A stretch of DNA of 64,000 nucleotides from Pradoshia eiseniae (GTDB lineage Bacteria; Bacillota; Bacilli; Bacillales; Pradoshiaceae). Position 1 is the stretch's first letter, and the number at the start of each line of letters is the position of its first letter. The stretch spans positions 124,001 to 188,000 of the forward strand of contig NZ_PKOZ01000001.1 of NCBI RefSeq assembly GCF_002946355.1, written 5' to 3'. This document shows, piece by piece, positions 47,319-57,267 of the stretch. The position numbers and the translations under genes are program-made. Below the pieces are notes generated by a model, which was not told the origin of the DNA, ran no database searches, and saw only the letters and a list, made by a program, of their open reading frames with translations.

Positions 47319-48455
47319 ATGGCTGAAAAGTCAGCACGTTCCAAAGAAAAAGCAGTAGACATCACAGATATGACATTGGACCAGACAAAAGAATTTGTTA
47401 CAGAGCTTGGTAAGAAAAGAGGCCAGCTAACATATGAAGACATAGCTGAGCGACTTTCCAGTTTTGTGCTTGATTCTGAGCAAATGGATGAATTTTATGA
47501 ATACCTTGGTGAGCAAGGTGTTGATATAGTGAGCGAAGCTGATGCAGATGATGAGAATCCTGATACACAGGAACTCGAAAAAGAAGAAGAATTTGACCTG
47601 AATGACTTAAGCGTTCCTCCAGGTGTCAAAATCAATGATCCGGTGCGTATGTATCTTAAAGAAATCGGGCGTGTAGACCTCCTTTCCGCTGAGGAAGAAA
47701 TTCTTCTTGCCGAACGTATCGAAGAAGGTGACGAAGAAGCTAAACGCCGTCTTGCTGAAGCAAACCTCCGTCTCGTTGTCAGCATCGCAAAACGTTATGT
47801 CGGACGCGGGATGCTGTTCCTTGATTTGATACAAGAAGGAAATATGGGTCTTATCAAAGCAGTTGAGAAATTTGATTACCGCAAAGGCTTTAAGTTCAGT
47901 ACGTATGCTACATGGTGGATTCGTCAGGCAATTACACGTGCAATTGCGGACCAGGCTAGAACCATTCGTATCCCTGTTCATATGGTTGAAACCATCAACA
48001 AACTTATTCGTGTTCAACGCCAATTATTGCAGGATTTAGGACGAGAACCGTCTCCTGAAGAAATTGCCGAAGAAATGGACTTAACGCCTGAGAAGGTGCG
48101 TGAAATCTTGAAGATTGCTCAAGAGCCGGTCTCACTTGAAACGCCAATTGGGGAAGAAGATGATTCACATCTTGGCGATTTCATTGAAGACCAAGATGCC
48201 ACGTCTCCTTCAGATCATGCGGCCTATGAACTCTTGAAAGAACAATTGGAAGATGTCCTTGACACACTCACAGATCGTGAAGAAAATGTACTTCGCTTAC
48301 GCTTCGGTCTTGATGACGGCAGAACGCGCACACTTGAAGAAGTTGGTAAGGTATTCGGTGTAACACGCGAGCGTATCAGACAAATTGAAGCTAAGGCGCT
48401 GCGCAAGTTACGTCACCCAAGCCGCAGCAAACGTTTAAAGGATTTCTTAGAATAG
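47319..48455 (+). CDS. sigA: RNA polymerase major sigma factor SigA
   Basis: 378 residues (B. subtilis 371). Region 1.1 at the N-terminus; region 1.2 [21 protein letters not shown]; region 2 [18 protein letters not shown] and [16 protein letters not shown] (2.3/2.4); region 3; region 4.2 [25 protein letters not shown] start with GAAGGAGGGGA, among the strongest ribosome sites here. Terminator follows. Confidence 0.99.
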   Translation: MAEKSARSKEKAVDITDMTLDQTKEFVTELGKKRGQLTYEDIAERLSSFVLDSEQMDEFYEYLGEQGVDIVSEADADDENPDTQELEKEEEFDLNDLSVPPGVKINDPVRMYLKEIGRVDLLSAEEEILLAERIEEGDEEAKRRLAEANLRLVVSIAKRYVGRGMLFLDLIQEGNMGLIKAVEKFDYRKGFKFSTYATWWIRQAITRAIADQARTIRIPVHMVETINKLIRVQRQLLQDLGREPSPEEIAEEMDLTPEKVREILKIAQEPVSLETPIGEEDDSHLGDFIEDQDATSPSDHAAYELLKEQLEDVLDTLTDREENVLRLRFGLDDGRTRTLEEVGKVFGVTRERIRQIEAKALRKLRHPSRSKRLKDFLE

Positions 48456-48483
48456 AATATAACATATATTGTCAATGTGATGG

Positions 48484-48515
48484 AAGCCCGCTTGAAATTT
48501 TAGCGGGCTTTTTTC
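48484..48515 (+). terminator. Terminator of dnaG-sigA
   Basis: AAGCCCGCT pairs with AGCGGGCTT, followed by TTTTCAATTTT. Confidence 0.9.
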
Positions 48516-48820
48516 AATTTTGGAGCATGCATAGTCAGAATCGTCATATTTATGCCTTAGACGTTAGATTGATGCTCTGCATGTAAACACCCTCAAAGTT
48601 GATTTTGAAGCCTATACAGGCAAGGTAATGTCCTTATAGAAGGCATACACTGATAGTCATCCTCATGAGTTATATGCGAGGTGGAGCAGTCAGCTAGAAA
48701 TCGTAAAATTTTTCATAAATTTCACCTTTTACTTTTCCAAAAATGGTTTTTAAAGTAAAATAGGGATTGGTATTGTAAACTATTGTCATATGCAGCCGCA
48801 TAGGGGAGGGGAGCTAATAT
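48516..48820. other. 305-nt intergenic region sigA-cccA
   Basis: No gene is supported here. It contains only short hairpins (for example GCCT/AGGC around 48611) and a poorly matched cccA promoter (TAAAAT at 48756-48761). The last part before cccA has the ribosome site GGGGAGGGGAG. The region is A/T-rich towards cccA. Confidence 0.4.
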
Positions 48821-49177
48821 ATGAAAAACAATGCAGTTATGCCATATATCGTCATTATGGTTCTTGGTCTAACACTCGTCTTTTTCCTGTCAATCAAAGG
48901 CATAGGGGATGCAGATAAGATGGCAAAGGAAAAAGAGGGAAATGAAAAAACGGAAGAAACAGCTAGCAATGATAAGCCAGAGGATATTTATAAAAATCAA
49001 TGCTTGAGCTGTCACGGGGGTAATTACGAAGGCGGAGCCGGTCCTAAGTTAGTCGGAGTAAAGGACAAGGAACTGATCAAAGATCGTATTGTCAATGGTA
49101 AAGGCATCATGCCTGGAGGACTCGTGCCAGAGGACAAGGTTGATGAAATGGTTGAATTTATCGCTGGCCTGGAATAA
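48821..49177 (+). CDS. cccA: Cytochrome c550, membrane-anchored
   Basis: 118 residues (B. subtilis CccA 120). One N-terminal membrane anchor (about 7-28), a charged linker (about 32-52), then a small cytochrome c domain: heme attachment C61-x2-C64-H65 and axial methionine at about M97 (GIMPGG). It carries electrons on the outer membrane face towards the terminal oxidase. ATG start at 48821. Same neighbour (sigA) as in B. subtilis. Confidence 0.95.
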   Translation: MKNNAVMPYIVIMVLGLTLVFFLSIKGIGDADKMAKEKEGNEKTEETASNDKPEDIYKNQCLSCHGGNYEGGAGPKLVGVKDKELIKDRIVNGKGIMPGGLVPEDKVDEMVEFIAGLE

Positions 49178-49189
49178 GTGTATATTCAA

Positions 49190-49225
49190 AAAAAGAAGAG
49201 GCATCCGCTGGGTGCCTCTTCTTTA
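49190..49225. terminator. Bidirectional terminator after cccA
   Basis: AAGAAGAGGCATCC pairs with GGTGCCTCTTCTT around a GCTG loop, with A- and T-runs on either side. It separates cccA from the convergent ABC permease gene. Confidence 0.88.
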
Positions 49226-49236
49226 TTGAATGCTTT

Positions 49237-50229
49237 TTAGCTGAACATATCCTGACGCGTAAAGACGACGAAGGCGACGCATAAGGCGGCAATTCCCCAG
49301 ATGGCAAGAATCATGATGGAGAAGTCGAGGGACAAGCCTTCAACCATTGGTAAATTTCCGGATAAGTAGTCCGTTAAATCAAGGTTAACACTGAAAATAT
49401 ACTTGGCGCCTGCCCATGCGCTCGCAAATCCTTTTAAAATGGCTCCGGCAATCAGGGCAGCAAACATGATGCCCATCCCGATAGAAGTGTTACGCACGAG
49501 CACAGATACCATAAAACTAATGGTTCCAGTAATTACCCCGACGAACCAGGCAAGTCCAGCAATCATTAGGATATACTGCCATTGAGGAACTAGTTTGATG
49601 GATTCGGTCACTAACGCGCCATTTTCAATGGCAAATCCGGTTGCGACTGGGATTTTTAACCCGTCAAAGTGAAAGAACATACCCGCGAGCAAATAGGACA
49701 TGATCAAGACCAAAAGGATAATGAGAGAAACGGAGAGCAAGAGGGTAACATACTTGCTCAAGAGAATCTTCCATCTCTTTATGGGGCGTGTGAGGAGAAT
49801 TTTGATGGTGCCGTCACTCCGTTCCCCACTGACGAGATCGATGGCAATAATCATAACAAGGAGCGGGATGAACATTGCAATTCCCTCACTCAAGAATTCA
49901 CGCACAAAGGTAGGAGCCCCGGGTGAATTTGGATTAATATCATGGTCAAGATAATATTGCTGCTGATCAATCATGATTGTAAGCTGATTTTTCCACTCCT
50001 CAGGGATTCCGCTGCTTTGGAGCCTGTTCTGACTATCTATGATGCTTTGCTGGAGAACGATTCGCCAATCATTCGTGCCAAGCCGCTTCTCGCGCTGCTT
50101 CATCTGTGCATCTTGTGCATAAATGAAGATAGGGATGAGGACAAGAAGGATGAGAATGATGGCCGCAAGCCGCTTTTTCTTGTATAGCTTCTCCATTTCG
50201 TTTAGGAGAAGCCTCGAGAATTCCATCAT
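49237..50229 (-). CDS. ABC-2 type transporter permease
   Basis: 330 residues. First helix at about 20-39, a large extracytoplasmic loop (about 40-108), then five further helices (about 115-325). The cytoplasmic motif GERSDGTIKILLTRPIKRW after the second helix is typical of ABC-2 exporters of the antibiotic or lantibiotic self-protection type. ATG 50229 overlaps the ATPase stop (ATGA) and has AAGGAGG upstream. Last gene of a three-gene minus-strand operon. Substrate unknown; no symbol is justified. Confidence 0.88.
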   Translation of the reverse strand: MMEFSRLLLNEMEKLYKKKRLAAIILILLVLIPIFIYAQDAQMKQREKRLGTNDWRIVLQQSIIDSQNRLQSSGIPEEWKNQLTIMIDQQQYYLDHDINPNSPGAPTFVREFLSEGIAMFIPLLVMIIAIDLVSGERSDGTIKILLTRPIKRWKILLSKYVTLLLSVSLIILLVLIMSYLLAGMFFHFDGLKIPVATGFAIENGALVTESIKLVPQWQYILMIAGLAWFVGVITGTISFMVSVLVRNTSIGMGIMFAALIAGAILKGFASAWAGAKYIFSVNLDLTDYLSGNLPMVEGLSLDFSIMILAIWGIAALCVAFVVFTRQDMFS

Positions 50230-51140
50230 GCTTGTTCCTCCTTCGTTAAATCCATAAATAATTCCTCTAGGGTAAGCGGCTTTTCGTTTACGGAATGGAC
50301 TTCTATGCCGTTTTCAACCAGCAATCGGGTACACTGGCTGACAGTGGCCGGATCAACTGTGCAGAAAATACGGTCTTCTTTAATGGCTGCTTCATGGACC
50401 TCTTCCATACTTTCAAGGAGGGAGAAGGCTTCGTTCAAAGGGGTTGCTTTCCATTCCACGCGATCGCTCGAAGTTCCGATAAGCTCGCTGACCTCAGCTA
50501 TAGTGATCATCTTTCCTTTATTGATAATAGCCACACGGTCACACATAAGCTGGATTTCACTTAAGAGATGACTGGAGATGAAAACGCTGATCTGACTCTC
50601 CTGAACAAGATTTCTGACGAAGGTTCGCAATTCTCTTATGCCAGAAGGATCAAGGCCATTCGTTGGCTCATCAAGTATTAATAAGTTTGGGTTTCCGAGG
50701 AGAGCCTGTGCAATTCCGAGCCGTTGCTTCATGCCGAGAGAGTAGGTTTTGACTTTCTCGTGGATGCGCATATCCAGTTTGACTTGTTTGACGGTTTCTT
50801 GAATTCGTTCTTCTGGGATTCCGCCAAGCATGCGTGAAAATTGTCTCAAATTCTCCCAGCCGGTTAAATACCCATACAATTCTGGGTTCTCAACGATAGA
50901 GCCGACTTGCCGCATCGCTTGCTTGAAGGATGTTTGCACATTATGTCCGCCTAAGGTGATTTTCCCGCTGCTCGGCTTGATTAGACCGACTAGCATGCGG
51001 ATTGTCGTCGTTTTTCCAGCTCCGTTTGGTCCGAGAAAGCCGAAAATTTCACCGGGTTGGACTGAAAAGCTCACATCATCCACTAACTTTTTCCCTTTCA
51101 CAAGCTTTGTAAGATGCTCCACTTTCAAAACAGATTCCAT
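50226..51140 (-). CDS. ABC transporter ATP-binding protein
   Basis: 304 residues. Walker A LGPNGAGKTTTIRM at about 36-49, the family signature YSLGMKQRLGIAQ, Walker B LLILDEPTNGLDP, and H-loop SSHLLSEI. The C-terminal extension (about 220-304) fits the BcrA/CcmA-like subgroup that pairs with ABC-2 permeases. Begins 4 nt after the SGNH hydrolase stop with GAGAGGAGTG, so the three genes are surely cotranscribed. Confidence 0.93.
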   Translation of the reverse strand: MESVLKVEHLTKLVKGKKLVDDVSFSVQPGEIFGFLGPNGAGKTTTIRMLVGLIKPSSGKITLGGHNVQTSFKQAMRQVGSIVENPELYGYLTGWENLRQFSRMLGGIPEERIQETVKQVKLDMRIHEKVKTYSLGMKQRLGIAQALLGNPNLLILDEPTNGLDPSGIRELRTFVRNLVQESQISVFISSHLLSEIQLMCDRVAIINKGKMITIAEVSELIGTSSDRVEWKATPLNEAFSLLESMEEVHEAAIKEDRIFCTVDPATVSQCTRLLVENGIEVHSVNEKPLTLEELFMDLTKEEQA

Positions 51141-51144
51141 GCCT

Positions 51145-51951
51145 TCACTCCTCTCTTAACTGCTGTTGACTTACAATTGCTTGTGTCAATCTTTCAGCAA
51201 TGGCTTCATAGCCTTTGGCATTAGGGTGAAAATGGTCGGTATATAGAAATTCCTTTACTTGCCCTTGAAATAAGTCAAAGACCGGGATAATAACCAAATT
51301 CTCATATTGAGAAGCAAGCATTTGCAGCTGGTAATTCCAATTAATGACGAATTGTGAGGTGTCTCCGAGTACAGTCAAATCCTCAAATGGGTTATAAAGG
51401 CTGATCCAATAGATAGGGGCATCGGCATTTTGCTCCCGGAGTCTGTCGAGTATCTTTCGGCTATTCGTTTCAAAGGCATCAGTATCTGGGGCATAGTCAG
51501 CCAGATTCTCAGCCGTCAATCCTTCCACACCGGGAAATAAATCATTGCCACCGATTGTCATAAGAATGATATCTGCCTTTGAGATGGCATGATTGGCTCC
51601 GGGAGTTTGCAGGAGAGAGGCGAGGTCGCCAGTCTTTGCACCGCTTACGGATAAATTTGCGAGAGAAATATCCTGATTGTACTCATCTGTCAATGTACGG
51701 GTTAGTCTTTTCACATATCCTTGGTCAGAGTCATCACCTATGCCTCGCGTGAGCGAATCACCAAGAGCGACGATAGAGAGTTTCTCATCCTCTGCTGCTT
51801 GCTCTGTTTCAGGTTCCATTTGGTAATTGGCGCTGTTTAATTTATTTGGCTCGAGAACAGCCGCTGTAGCTTGCAGGAAACCAATTAGGAGGAGTACAGA
51901 GACCATAAGGCCTGTAATGAGCAGGAAAGCAGGCATCCACCATTTTTTCAT
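51145..51951 (-). CDS. Membrane-anchored SGNH/GDSL hydrolase
   Basis: 268 residues. N-terminal helix (about 9-32) acting as signal or anchor, then an SGNH esterase fold facing outward: VALGDSLTRG (nucleophile S66), a SGAKTGDL block II, IGGNDLF (block III Asn), and DHFHPNAKGY (block V Asp-His). It resembles B. subtilis YpmR-type lipases/acylhydrolases. First gene of the operon with the ABC exporter. It may modify a lipid or envelope substrate; this is inference from context. Confidence 0.85.
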   Translation of the reverse strand: MKKWWMPAFLLITGLMVSVLLLIGFLQATAAVLEPNKLNSANYQMEPETEQAAEDEKLSIVALGDSLTRGIGDDSDQGYVKRLTRTLTDEYNQDISLANLSVSGAKTGDLASLLQTPGANHAISKADIILMTIGGNDLFPGVEGLTAENLADYAPDTDAFETNSRKILDRLREQNADAPIYWISLYNPFEDLTVLGDTSQFVINWNYQLQMLASQYENLVIIPVFDLFQGQVKEFLYTDHFHPNAKGYEAIAERLTQAIVSQQQLREE

Positions 51952-52131
51952 CTATATCACCTTCTTTTGATTATTTCATGATTCTCCCCTTAGTTTTCTC
52001 TTGTCTATTATTATTAAACCAAAATTTTCCGTCTGATGAAAACATGAGGAAGAATGAAAGACCTTTGCATTCATTACAGAGTTTTCTTATACTATAGAAA
52101 TCAATGATATACATAGAGTGGAGCATAAAAG

Positions 52132-52842
52132 ATGAATGTAGATAAATTATCGAAAAGACTTGAACGAGTATCAACGTATATTCCAGGCGGGGCCATCTTG
52201 GCAGATATCGGGTCCGACCATGCCTATTTGCCTTGTTATGCCATTAAAGAAGAGCTTGCATCTCAAGCTATTGCAGGTGAGGTAGTAGAAGGGCCGTACC
52301 AATCAGCCATCACGCAGGTTAAGGAATCGGGCTTAGAGGAGCGAATAGCTGTCCGCAAAGGAAATGGGCTAGAGGTACTGAGTCCGGGAGAAGCAAGCGC
52401 CATCACGATTTGCGGAATGGGCGGTTCCTTGATCACCCGTATTCTTGATGAGGGCAAGGAGAAGCTGTCTGGTCAGGAACGTCTTATTTTACAGCCGAAC
52501 ATTGGTGCGCAGTTCATTCGAACATGGCTTATGGATGAGGGCTGGCAATTGACGGGAGAGGAAATCCTCGAGGAAGATGGAAAGATTTATGAGATTTTGG
52601 TTGCCGAAAAAGGTGAGCCTCATCAGCCTTATGCCGGGTTAAACGAAGAGGCTGCCATACTGATGGGACCTTATTTGCTAAAAGGGCAAAATGAAGTATT
52701 CAAGAAAAAATGGAACCAGGAATTGACTCATTGGCGAAGAATTATCAAACAGGTAGAAGAGAGCGGAAATGAACGTTCTTTAGAGAAGAAAGAGGAGCTT
52801 ACCCGCTTAATTGAAATTGTGGAGGAGGCGCTTGAGAGATGA
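52132..52842 (+). CDS. trmK: tRNA m1A22 methyltransferase TrmK
   Basis: 236 residues (B. subtilis YqfN 238). N-terminal Rossmann methyltransferase domain with LADIGSDHAYLP at about 24-35, ICGMGGSLI and ILQPNIGA, then a C-terminal coiled-coil tail (about 175-236). It methylates A22 of tRNAs with a suitable D-loop. ATG start with GTGGAG. yqfO overlaps by 4 nt. Confidence 0.95.
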   Translation: MNVDKLSKRLERVSTYIPGGAILADIGSDHAYLPCYAIKEELASQAIAGEVVEGPYQSAITQVKESGLEERIAVRKGNGLEVLSPGEASAITICGMGGSLITRILDEGKEKLSGQERLILQPNIGAQFIRTWLMDEGWQLTGEEILEEDGKIYEILVAEKGEPHQPYAGLNEEAAILMGPYLLKGQNEVFKKKWNQELTHWRRIIKQVEESGNERSLEKKEELTRLIEIVEEALER

Positions 52843-53960
52843 AGATTCCAAACGGCTATGAGGTCATTCAATTATTCGAGAGTTTCTCGCCAAAATATCT
52901 GGCAGAGGATGGAGACCCTATCGGCCTTCAGGTCGGAACGCTTTCCAAGAAGATCAGCAAGGTGCTAATTGCGCTTGATGTGACAGAAGACGTTGTGGAT
53001 GAGGCAATTGCCGGCGGAGCTGACATGATTTTAGCCCATCATCCATTTATTTTCCGGCCGTTAAAGAAGATTGATTTCAGCCATCCCCATGGAAGAGTCA
53101 TTGAGAAGCTAATCAAGCATGATATTACCCTGTATGCGGCTCATACGAACTTAGATGTGGCTGAAGGCGGAGTCAATGATATGCTGGCGGAGGCTCTTGG
53201 GCTTCAAGATTTCACGGTTCTTGCTCCAACTTATCGGGAAGGCTTAAAGAAATTGGCTGTCTATGTGCCGGCCGAAGCCGAGGAAAAGGTGCGAGAGGCA
53301 CTAGCTCAAGCAGGTGCCGGCCATTTAGGGCATTACAGCCATTGCAGCTTTTCTGCTGAAGGGATTGGACGGTTTAAGCCTGATGAGCATGCTAACCCGC
53401 ATATCGGTGTTGAAGGGAAGCTTGAGGCGGTGCAGGAGGTGAAGGTTGAGGTCGTGGTGCCTGAGCCCCTGGTCAATAAAGTGATACGGGCCATGCTGAA
53501 TGCGCATCCGTATGAAGAGGTGGCCTATGATTTGTATACGCTCGACAACCAAGGTGATAAGGAGCTTGGCTTAGGACGAGTCGGCATGCTGCCAGAGACG
53601 ATGACCTTGCGAGAGTTTGCCGAGAAGGTGAAGATGGCGTTTGATGTGAAGACCGTGCGTGTAACGGGCGATTTAACTGCCCAGATTAAAAAAGTGGCCG
53701 TACTGGGAGGGACCGGGGATAAATTTGTCCGCACAGCCCAATTTAAGGGAGCGGACGTATTCGTAACGGGCGATATTTATTACCATACAGCGGTCGACTT
53801 CAAGCAAGAGGGTATGAATATCATAGACCCTGGCCATAATGTAGAGAAAATCATGAAAAAAGGCGTTGCCTCCAAGATGGATGCTCTTTGCAAAACAGCC
53901 GGATTTGAGATGGAGTGGAGCGCATCAATTATTGATACGGACCCATTCCAGGTTATATAA
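52839..53960 (+). CDS. yqfO: YqfO, Nif3-like dinuclear metal protein
   Basis: 373 residues, identical in length to B. subtilis YqfO. Nif3 domain halves: DPIGLQVG and AHHPFIFRPLK (metal histidines at about 67-68), AAHTNLDVAEGGVND; an inserted PII-like domain (about 125-235); and the C-terminal GDIYYHTAVDFKQ and IDPGH metal ligands. Annotated as GTP cyclohydrolase 1 type 2 by family, but the activity is uncertain. ATGA overlap with trmK. Confidence 0.94.
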   Translation: MKIPNGYEVIQLFESFSPKYLAEDGDPIGLQVGTLSKKISKVLIALDVTEDVVDEAIAGGADMILAHHPFIFRPLKKIDFSHPHGRVIEKLIKHDITLYAAHTNLDVAEGGVNDMLAEALGLQDFTVLAPTYREGLKKLAVYVPAEAEEKVREALAQAGAGHLGHYSHCSFSAEGIGRFKPDEHANPHIGVEGKLEAVQEVKVEVVVPEPLVNKVIRAMLNAHPYEEVAYDLYTLDNQGDKELGLGRVGMLPETMTLREFAEKVKMAFDVKTVRVTGDLTAQIKKVAVLGGTGDKFVRTAQFKGADVFVTGDIYYHTAVDFKQEGMNIIDPGHNVEKIMKKGVASKMDALCKTAGFEMEWSASIIDTDPFQVI

Positions 53961-53980
53961 GAAATGACACTATTAATAGA

Positions 53981-54022
53981 TAAGGCCATGAACTAATGAT
54001 AGGTTCATGGCCTTTTGTTTTC
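53981..54022. terminator. Bidirectional terminator between yqfO and ispH
   Basis: AAGGCCATGAAC (53982-53993) pairs with GTTCATGGCCTT (54003-54014), followed by TTGTTTTCC on the plus strand. Convergent genes end on both sides. Confidence 0.85.
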
Positions 54023-54026
54023 CTAT

Positions 54027-54968
54027 TTATTTCACTTTCACCTTAGGCAAAATCTTAGACAAAGGAACTTGCTTCTCATGTATCCAGGTAGAAGGGTCAT
54101 TTGCATCAAATTGCTCAAGGAAAGTGATAACTTCTTTCGTAATAGGAGTCGGGGTGGAAGCTCCTGCTGTCACGCCGACCTTCTCGGCATCCTTGATCCA
54201 ATCGATGTTCAATTCGCTGACATCAGCGATCCGATAGGCGGTTGTGCCTGCTATTTCTTCAGAAACCTGGGCGAGGCGGTTGGAGTTATTGCTCTTTGGA
54301 TCTCCAACGACAATGACGACATCCAAATCCTTCGCTTGTTCGGCAACAGCTTCCTGGCGAACCTGGGTTGCCATGCAGATTTCTTTATGAATTTCGGCTC
54401 CAGGGTATTTCTGCTTCACTTCGTCGATTAGATCGGCAACATCCCATTGGCTCATTGTCGTTTGGTTTGTGACAATAATCTTGTCGTTAGCAATGTTGAG
54501 GTTGTCAATGTCCTCTTTGCTTTCTACCAAATGGACAATCTTTGGAGCGACACCAACAGCGCCTTCAGGCTCTGGATGTCCCTTTTTGCCAATATAAATA
54601 ATGTCATAGCCTTCTTTTTCCTTGGCCTCAATCAGATTGTGTGTCGCCGTTACATCCGGACAGGTAGCATCAATAGTTACAAGTCCTTTTTGTTTGGCGA
54701 TCTCACGTACCTCAGGAGAAATGCCATGGGCCGTAAAAATGACTGTACCAGAATTGACCTTTTCAATAATTTCTTTGCGGTCTTTCCCATCGAGCGTAAT
54801 GATTCCTTCTTGTTCAAACGCTTCTGTCACATGCTGATTGTGAACAATCATGCCTAATATATAAATCGGCCTAGGTAATGTTTTATCTAAAGCGGCATTT
54901 CGAGCGATGACCATCGCATCAACAACACCGTAGCAATATCCGCGCGGGGAAATTTTAGTTACTTTCAT
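54027..54968 (-). CDS. ispH: 4-hydroxy-3-methylbut-2-enyl diphosphate reductase
   Basis: 313 residues (B. subtilis 314). Last step of the MEP isoprenoid pathway. Iron-sulfur cysteines lie in [10 protein letters not shown] (C12), [10 protein letters not shown] and [16 protein letters not shown] is also present. ATG 54968 gives the family N-terminus [16 protein letters not shown] lies 13 nt upstream, slightly far. A longer in-frame reading upstream is not coding. Together with ispG (62489-63610) the window holds both iron-sulfur enzymes of the pathway. Confidence 0.96.
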   Translation of the reverse strand: MKVTKISPRGYCYGVVDAMVIARNAALDKTLPRPIYILGMIVHNQHVTEAFEQEGIITLDGKDRKEIIEKVNSGTVIFTAHGISPEVREIAKQKGLVTIDATCPDVTATHNLIEAKEKEGYDIIYIGKKGHPEPEGAVGVAPKIVHLVESKEDIDNLNIANDKIIVTNQTTMSQWDVADLIDEVKQKYPGAEIHKEICMATQVRQEAVAEQAKDLDVVIVVGDPKSNNSNRLAQVSEEIAGTTAYRIADVSELNIDWIKDAEKVGVTAGASTPTPITKEVITFLEQFDANDPSTWIHEKQVPLSKILPKVKVK

Positions 54969-55105
54969 TAAGAATATACAGCCTCCTTGCTCATTGAACC
55001 CTGTAAAAGGGTATGTGTTCTCTATATTATAATCGAGAGCATGGAAACTTACAAAAAAAGAAGTTGAAGAGGAGGAAATAACAGGACCGCTGGAAGCTTG
55101 TCCGC

Positions 55106-55135
55106 ATAAAAAATGCCCCGCATGCAGGGCAAAAT
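55106..55135 (-). terminator. Terminator of yqfQ
   Basis: On the minus strand GCCCTGCATGCGGGGC is followed by ATTTTTTATG, a few bases after the yqfQ stop. Confidence 0.75.
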
Positions 55136-55138
55136 TCA

Positions 55139-55738
55139 TTAAATGAACAATTTTGGTACGGATGGTTTTGAAGCTGAGCTTTTCGGTGCAGCTTTTATCG
55201 TTTCTTCTTCTGTTGACAATGTTGCTGCAGAAGCAGTTTCCTCATGCACTGTGCTTATGTCGTCAACTGCTGGCGTTTCCGTTTCGGCAGAATCAGCAGC
55301 TGTGTCAGCTGCTTTCAGCCCTCTGTACATTTTCCACATGGAAGGAAGATTCTTGATCAGTGGTCCGTATTGCTGTACTTGACGGACCATAGGAACGATT
55401 CTTTCTCCTGCGGCGAGGACCTTTTGTGTGCCGTTCATGATATTCGTCAAGGAAGCTCCTCCTTGGGCTGCAGATCCGGCAGCGCCTGTGACGGAACGAG
55501 CGGCTGTTACTGCATTGCCTGCAGCACCTCCGCCGCGTCCGAATAGAGAGGAGAGGATTCCGCCGCTGCGCGGTGCTCCTGCGGCAGCTCCTTGTGCCCC
55601 GCGGGCAAATAATCCTCTTGCTCCAGCAGCGCCGGCGTTGTTTGCAGCACCCATCATTCCCCTGGGGGCCATCATGCCAGGCCGGATCATGCCTCCCCCG
55701 CGTGGAGGAAGGAACATTGGTGGTCTCATTGGTGGCAT
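55139..55738 (-). CDS. yqfQ: YqfQ/VrrA-like spore-associated protein
   Basis: 199 residues. The first 100 are low-complexity, rich in Pro, Met, Gly, Ala and Arg ([16 protein letters not shown]), then a conserved helical core ([37 protein letters not shown]) and an acidic Ala/Thr/Glu-rich tail. The core matches the YqfQ-like family found in Bacillus spores. Same position as in B. subtilis, between ispH and cshB. ATG 55738 with AAAGGAGGC on the minus strand. Confidence 0.85.
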   Translation of the reverse strand: MPPMRPPMFLPPRGGGMIRPGMMAPRGMMGAANNAGAAGARGLFARGAQGAAAGAPRSGGILSSLFGRGGGAAGNAVTAARSVTGAAGSAAQGGASLTNIMNGTQKVLAAGERIVPMVRQVQQYGPLIKNLPSMWKMYRGLKAADTAADSAETETPAVDDISTVHEETASAATLSTEEETIKAAPKSSASKPSVPKLFI

Positions 55739-55867
55739 TTGTTCGCCTCCTTTCTCCCTGTAGTCTAACCGCTAAAACTCATCTTGCACGGTTCCTTATA
55801 TGGTATGTCGGACGAGTGTGGATAAGTGCCTTGAGTTAGAAGAATAGGCTTTTAATCCGTTAAAAAC

Positions 55868-55897
55868 TTGTGAATACTAGTTAACATAAGGTAATAT
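55868..55897 (+). promoter_or_regulatory. Probable promoter of cshB
   Basis: TTGTGA (55868-55873), an 18-nt spacer, TAATAT (55892-55897), 50 nt before the cshB start. Confidence 0.5.
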
Positions 55898-55947
55898 GAA
55901 AAGGATAAAAGGATATGTGTTAAGCATGTTGAGAAAGTTGGTTAAAA

Positions 55948-57255
55948 ATGAGTTCATTTACATTATTCAAATTGCCGGACCATGTGTTGGAGGCTGTTGA
56001 GAAGGTTGGTTTCAAGGAACCGACAGTCATTCAGGAACGGGTCATTCCTTCCGTATTAAGCGGCAAAAGCATTATCGGCCAGTCCCAAACAGGAACGGGG
56101 AAAACGCATTCCTTCCTCTTGCCGATCATGACCCGCATTCAAGTGGAAGAATCAGCCGTACAGGCAGTCATTACTGCTCCGACACGGGAGCTTGCCTCAC
56201 AAATTTACAAGGCTGCGACAGAGCTGAACGAAAAATTTCCGGAAGATAAACAAATTCATATAAAAAGTTATGTGGGCGGTACTGATAAGCAGCGTTCGAT
56301 TGATAAATTGACCGTTCAGCCGCAATTGGTGATTGGAACACCTGGGCGCATTAAAGATTTGATTGAGGAAAATGCGCTTGTAGTATACTCTGCCAATACG
56401 CTTGTAGTGGATGAAGCAGATCTCATGATTGATTTAGGGTTTATGGAGGATGTTGATAAGGTAGCCGCGAGAATGGCGCCGGAATTGCAAATGCTGGTCT
56501 TCTCTGCAACGATTCCTGAGAAGCTGCAGCCATTCCTGAAGAAATATATGAATAATCCAAAGCATATCCACGTTGATCCGAAGAAAGCATCAGTGGACAA
56601 GCTACAGCATATACTCGTTCCTGTCAGACACCGCGACAAAGCGAAATTAGTGAAGGAAATCCTAGCCCTGCAAAACCCTTTCCTTGCGCTTGTATTTGCC
56701 AATACTAAGCAGAATGCTGATGAACTGGCGGATTCCTTGTTAGAGAAAGGACTCCAAGTCGGACGCTTACACGGCAATTTACCAGCGCGTGAGAGAAAGC
56801 GCGTCATGAAAGAAATCAACTCCTTGAAATATCAATATGTAGTCGCAACGGATTTGGCGGCACGAGGAATTGATATTGAAGGCGTCAGTCATGTTATTAA
56901 CTATGAAATCCCGCAGGACTTAGATTTCTATATTCACCGTGCAGGCCGGACGGCACGTGCCGGTATGTCTGGCCTTGCGATTACCTTGTTTGAGGAAAAG
57001 GATGAAGAAGCGCTGCGGAAGTTAGAAGCCATGGGCATTACCTTCTTGAATCGCGATGTTGTGAAGGGTGAATGGGTTGAGATTGATGACCGCAATAAAC
57101 GGAAAAAACGTAAAGACACATCCAAGGCTGGAGAAGTGAAGAAGTATGGGAAATTCTCCAAGCATTTACGTAAAGTGAAACCAGGCTATAAGAAGAAAGT
57201 AAAAGCAGAAGTGGAAAAAATAAAGAAGAGAGAAAGACGCTTAAAGAAAAAGTAG
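55948..57255 (+). CDS. cshB: DEAD-box RNA helicase CshB
   Basis: 435 residues (B. subtilis CshB 438). RecA-like domain 1 with GQSQTGTGKTHSF, PTRELASQI, VDEADLMIDLGF (DEAD) and FSATIP; domain 2 with RGIDIEGVSHVINYE and HRAGRTAR; and a very basic tail (about 370-435, rich in K/R). Cold-adaptation helicase linked to RNA and ribosome metabolism. ATG start with weak GAAAGTTGG upstream. Confidence 0.95.
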   Translation: MSSFTLFKLPDHVLEAVEKVGFKEPTVIQERVIPSVLSGKSIIGQSQTGTGKTHSFLLPIMTRIQVEESAVQAVITAPTRELASQIYKAATELNEKFPEDKQIHIKSYVGGTDKQRSIDKLTVQPQLVIGTPGRIKDLIEENALVVYSANTLVVDEADLMIDLGFMEDVDKVAARMAPELQMLVFSATIPEKLQPFLKKYMNNPKHIHVDPKKASVDKLQHILVPVRHRDKAKLVKEILALQNPFLALVFANTKQNADELADSLLEKGLQVGRLHGNLPARERKRVMKEINSLKYQYVVATDLAARGIDIEGVSHVINYEIPQDLDFYIHRAGRTARAGMSGLAITLFEEKDEEALRKLEAMGITFLNRDVVKGEWVEIDDRNKRKKRKDTSKAGEVKKYGKFSKHLRKVKPGYKKKVKAEVEKIKKRERRLKKK

Positions 57256-57267
57256 GGGGTATAGTCA

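Noticed and set aside
55428-55763. Pro/Ala-rich plus-strand open frame opposite yqfQ
   Set aside because: Its composition is the complement of the Gly/Ala/Arg-rich yqfQ; it has no ribosome site and extends over the yqfQ start.
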